DNA from: Bryobacterales bacterium
GTDB taxonomy: Bacteria > Acidobacteriota > Terriglobia > Bryobacterales > Bryobacteraceae
Assembly: GCA_003167495.1 (NCBI GenBank)
Contig: PMSX01000137.1
Location: 1-64,000 of the forward strand
Length of the DNA: 64,000 nt
Direction of reading: 5' to 3'
A program made the translations under genes and the position numbers. The first letter of the stretch is position 1; the number at the start of each line of letters is the position of its first letter. Below are positions 62,125-64,000 of this stretch, one piece after another. The notes under the pieces were generated by a model. It worked only from the letters and a program-made list of their open reading frames with translations, did no database searches and was not told the DNA's origin.

Positions 62125-62462
62125 CACGATTTGGCCTCCAGGAAGCGCGCCACTAGAGCAGTCGCCCTTTCCCAGTTCGCAACTTCGATGCTCAGTTGCT
62201 TCAACCCTGCCTTGGTGAGGGTATAGAACTTCACCTTGCGCTTTGTTTCCGAGATTCCCCATTGCGTGCGAATCCAACCCTGTTGCTCCAGGCGTATCAG
62301 GGCGGGATAAATCGATCCCTGGTTCAATCGCAAGAGGTTCTCGGCCACTTGCTCAATTCTCCTGGCGATGCGGTAGCCGTGCAGCGGCCCCATCGTATCC
62401 AGTGTCTTCAGGATCAAGAGATCTAGTGTCCCGTACGGGACGTCCGTTTTATCTTCAGACAT
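62124..62462 (-). CDS. PadR-family transcriptional repressor
   Basis: A winged helix over residues 10-85 (YGTLDLLILKTLDTMGPLHGYRIARRIEQ, LNQGSIYPALIRLEQQGWI, KFYTLTKAGLKQL) and a C-terminal dimer helix. PadR genes of this branch sit directly before ADOP permeases and are thought to repress the pair. The stop overlaps the ADOP start (TGATG). ATG 62462 is chosen; ATG 62477 lies at the predicted transcription start. Confidence 0.88.
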   Translation of the reverse strand: MSEDKTDVPYGTLDLLILKTLDTMGPLHGYRIARRIEQVAENLLRLNQGSIYPALIRLEQQGWIRTQWGISETKRKVKFYTLTKAGLKQLSIEVANWERATALVARFLEAKS

Positions 62463-62481
62463 GTTGACTGCCAACATCTCT

Positions 62482-62512
62482 ATAGTAAACGAACCTACCG
62501 GTAGGCTTTCAA
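62482..62512 (-). promoter_or_regulatory. padR promoter with palindromic operator in the spacer
   Basis: On the minus strand TTGAAA (62512-62507) and TACTAT (62487-62482) are 19 nt apart. CCTACCGGTAGG (62494-62505), a perfect 12-nt palindrome, fills the spacer. This is the expected place for PadR autorepression. Confidence 0.6.
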
Positions 62513-62564
62513 CACCTACAAGCGACGCAAACGGGCGCGAATATTCTTGTGCGGCAAACTGTGC

Positions 62565-63275
62565 TTATTCTCGAGAGTGAGTCTTAGAGAACCTCCGGCT
62601 CACGTCGGGCCAGAATTCCTTGAGGACGTTCGAAGCCATATCAACGCCGAGTTGTATGGCAAGCTTGTTTGTGGCGTTCGTGGCATTTTGGTTATCCGGA
62701 TAGTACGACTCTGAAATTGCGACCGCAGCCGCATTGCCCAAAAGCTCCGAGTAATTAAGTTGGGAGTGATTGGAATCGGCGTGGGTCCAGAAAATTTGCC
62801 CCATGGAATACGCAAGACGCGACCACCTGTTCCCGATTCCGCGCCGGAAATAACGAGGATCCTGATGAAGGAGAACCGGAAAGATCGCCTCGGACATATA
62901 GTTCCCAATGATGAGGTCTCCGTAAGCAGTCCCAAAATAGCGGCTGTATCCCTCTACTCCTTGGCCGAACGCAGGTTCTGCATTGGTGAGCTGAGCGTCG
63001 GCTGCAAATAGAGCCGCCAGGATCACGGTGCCCCGATCGAACGAGTCTTGGCGGGCAATCTCGAACTTTTCTTTTGCCGTGAGTGGTTTGTAGTTTGTCA
63101 AACTCGGCGAAGTTCGGTTGTTTGGGATGATGCCGAAAATACGCTTGCTCTCCGCTGGTAATGGTTGGGGATTTGCCTTTACCAAATCCGTCGGAATTGC
63201 CGGAGATGGGCCTTGCCCATGCAACAGCGACAGGGAGCACGCCGCTGCGAAGAGGATTTTGGCAATGCTGTACAT
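62565..63275 (-). CDS. Secreted hypothetical protein, acidobacterial family
   Basis: 236 residues from ATG 63275 with GGAG 7 nt upstream. Signal peptide (YSIAKILFAAACSLSLLHGQ), then a helical domain with repeated blocks such as NYKPLTAKEKFEIARQDSFDRG, YGDLIIGNYMSEAIFPVLLHQDPRYF and NYSELLGNAAAVAISESYYPDNQ, a recurrent unnamed family in this phylum. May associate with the outer membrane. Function unknown. Confidence 0.75.
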   Translation of the reverse strand: MYSIAKILFAAACSLSLLHGQGPSPAIPTDLVKANPQPLPAESKRIFGIIPNNRTSPSLTNYKPLTAKEKFEIARQDSFDRGTVILAALFAADAQLTNAEPAFGQGVEGYSRYFGTAYGDLIIGNYMSEAIFPVLLHQDPRYFRRGIGNRWSRLAYSMGQIFWTHADSNHSQLNYSELLGNAAAVAISESYYPDNQNATNATNKLAIQLGVDMASNVLKEFWPDVSRRFSKTHSRE

Positions 63276-63369
63276 CAAATGATCTCCTAAGGCATTGGTA
63301 GTGGCAATCCCTCATCCAAAGGGGTTCGCCGAATCTAAAGGTTCTATTTTGCCTGCGATAGCAAGTCAA

Positions 63370-63403
63370 TGACCAACTGCGGTCAACTGACCGCATAGGG
63401 TCA
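63370..63403. promoter_or_regulatory. Nested palindrome of TGACC half-sites
   Basis: TGCGGTCA-AC-TGACCGCA (63378-63395) is an 8-nt-arm palindrome, flanked symmetrically by TGACC (63370-63374) and GGGTCA (63398-63403). Several TGACC/GGTCA half-sites thus lie in one 34-nt block in the 209-nt divergent gap, between the 62565-63275 gene and the 63488 gene. Confidence 0.5.
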
Positions 63404-63487
63404 GGAGGCAGTCGTGCCAGTGGTTTCATTTGAGTCGCCGCGAAATGGCCATGAACATGCGTCGTAGTTACGGCGAAAGGATATTTC

Positions 63488-63751
63488 GTGAGAATGAATT
63501 TTAGACATTGTGTTGGGGCCTTGGCACTAACTGTGTGCATGGGTATTGGCGGAGCTATGGCGGCGCAGGCTGCTGGCGCTCCATTTTTCAACGACCAGGA
63601 TTATTCTAAAAACAAAACGTACAACCAAGGTATGCGCGACGGCAAGAGTGACGGTGCGCACCACAAAGACCACTCCAAGAAAAGGCACTTCAACAAAGAC
63701 GAGGATCAGAAAGCGTATGAGGCCGGTTACCAAAAGGGCCACGGCAATTAA
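63488..63751 (+). CDS. Small secreted charged protein, 87 aa
   Basis: The signal peptide (FRHCVGALALTVCMGIGGAMAAQA) is followed by a mature part of about 55 residues rich in Lys, His, Asp and Gly (KNKTYNQGMRDGKSDGAHHK and YEAGYQKGHGN). The GxxDG/GYxKGH pattern recalls small periplasmic proteins with short repeats. GTG 63488 has AAAGGA 7 nt upstream; ATG 63494 is possible. Unknown function, perhaps cation binding. Confidence 0.65.
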   Translation: MRMNFRHCVGALALTVCMGIGGAMAAQAAGAPFFNDQDYSKNKTYNQGMRDGKSDGAHHKDHSKKRHFNKDEDQKAYEAGYQKGHGN

Positions 63752-63768
63752 CGGAAGCGGCTAACAGA

Positions 63769-63810
63769 AGGAACGTCCGGCTTACACTTTCATGGGAGCC
63801 GGACGTTCCT
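63769..63810. terminator. 14-nt perfect inverted repeat after the 63488 gene
   Basis: AGGAACGTCCGGCT (63769-63782) and AGCCGGACGTTCCT (63797-63810) pair perfectly around a 14-nt loop. It lies 18 nt after the stop and between convergent genes. There is no T-run, so if it terminates transcription it would need another factor or act on both strands. Confidence 0.45.
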
Positions 63811-63841
63811 AGCGTTCAACATGGAAAGCGAGTGGCTCCCT

Positions 63842-64000
63842 TTATGGCAGATCTTTCCCGCGGGTCGCCTGCACCCCCTTCAGAATCGCAAGGCCCAATA
63901 GGACCATGCCGCCTGCCACAATCCAGTGTGGAGCAACGTGTAAGATCACCGCTCCGTAGATCAGTATCAAGAAACCCGCAATGTAAATCCCGAAAGACAT
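63842..64000 (-). CDS. Small two-helix membrane protein, 52 aa (may extend beyond window)
   Basis: On the minus strand the frame MSFGIYIAGFLILIYGAVIL, APHWIVAGGMVLLGLAILKG, ending VQATRGKDLP, runs from an ATG that is the last codon of the window to TAA at 63842-63844. Two hydrophobic helices are separated by VAPHW. It could start further upstream outside the window. Function unknown. Confidence 0.6.
   Translation of the reverse strand: MSFGIYIAGFLILIYGAVILHVAPHWIVAGGMVLLGLAILKGVQATRGKDLP

Noticed and set aside
63769-63810. Classical intrinsic terminator
   Set aside because: The stem is perfect but no T-run follows on either strand, so only a tentative terminator call is made.
1-64000. Stop codon reassignment (TAG or TAA read as sense) to explain the internal stops
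   Set aside because: Intact genes in the window end with all three stops (for example fabH with TAG, the TPR gene with TAA, the RND gene with TGA), and most long genes contain no internal stops.
1-64000. CRISPR array, tRNA, rRNA, insertion sequence or prophage
   Set aside because: No regularly spaced direct repeats, no cloverleaf with a GTTCGAAT-type T-loop, no transposase or phage structural motifs were seen on either strand.

Overview
The window looks like chromosomal DNA of an acidobacterium of the Solibacter/Bryobacterales type. This is inferred from gene content, not from a marker gene. Pointers are a PadR regulator followed by an acidobacterial duplicated orphan permease (ADOP), a GMC oxidoreductase paired with a gluconate dehydrogenase subunit 3 protein, a Tat-like Gfo/Idh/MocA oxidoreductase, a PQQ propeller dehydrogenase, GH27 and GH51 enzymes, many short 4-nt operon overlaps, and secreted proteins of unknown function that recur in that phylum. 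No rRNA, tRNA, CRISPR array, intact insertion sequence or phage module was recognised.

Layout. 0-6 kb: the end of a regulator with an S24-like C-terminal domain, small unknown proteins (one a 63-aa secreted peptide), a 7-helix membrane protein, a SprT-like metalloprotease divergent from fabH, a lytic transglycosylase and a dead hicB. 6-12 kb: quinoprotein dehydrogenase, degenerate receiver protein, MFS transporter, GntR-LacI regulator and HAD phosphatase. 12-18 kb: a TetR regulator divergent from a complete RND tripartite efflux operon. 18-23 kb: GH27 alpha-galactosidase, DUF2461, GH51 arabinofuranosidase and a nucleoside permease-type protein. 23-28 kb: surface-polysaccharide genes (truncated methyltransferase, WsaF-like glycosyltransferase, polytopic membrane protein). 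28-32 kb: GNAT, Gfo/Idh/MocA, FAD oxidoreductase with an internal stop, YbaK. 32-35.5 kb: a tight ArsR-SRPBCC-DUF899-CPLC cassette followed by two frame-broken genes. 35.5-42.5 kb: mreB, an Ntn-type amidase, an ECF sigma/membrane partner/DUF4252 operon, a DHFR-like reductase and GMC/GSU3. 42.5-52 kb: a patchy accessory stretch (GT39, DUF2293, AraC/SDR pair, amidohydrolase) rich in broken genes. 52-59.5 kb: a regulatory-like/haem/propeller protein, an MFS-TPR-membrane protein operon, VOC, HAD and truncated Uma2. 59.5-64 kb: ADOP with two internal stops, its PadR, and small secreted or membrane proteins.

The most notable global feature is the number of single-base lesions. There are in-frame stops in hicB (1), an FAD oxidoreductase (1) and ADOP (2), and one-base indels in a methyltransferase (1), a dienelactone hydrolase (2), a quinone-reductase-like gene (1) and a small secreted protein (1). 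Truncated genes lie at 23.2, 45.5, 48.1 and 59.1 kb. Large operons such as the RND system are intact. The lesions are either real decay of accessory genes or residual consensus errors, and raw reads would decide. The best regulatory signals are an apparently leaderless arsR-type promoter with an inverted repeat in its spacer, a palindrome inside the padR promoter, a LacI/cre-like operator at the arabinofuranosidase promoter, and several palindromic intergenic elements. I did not find a convincing wholly new multi-gene system. The closest candidates are the ArsR-SRPBCC-DUF899-CPLC cassette and the sigma factor/DUF4252 operon.
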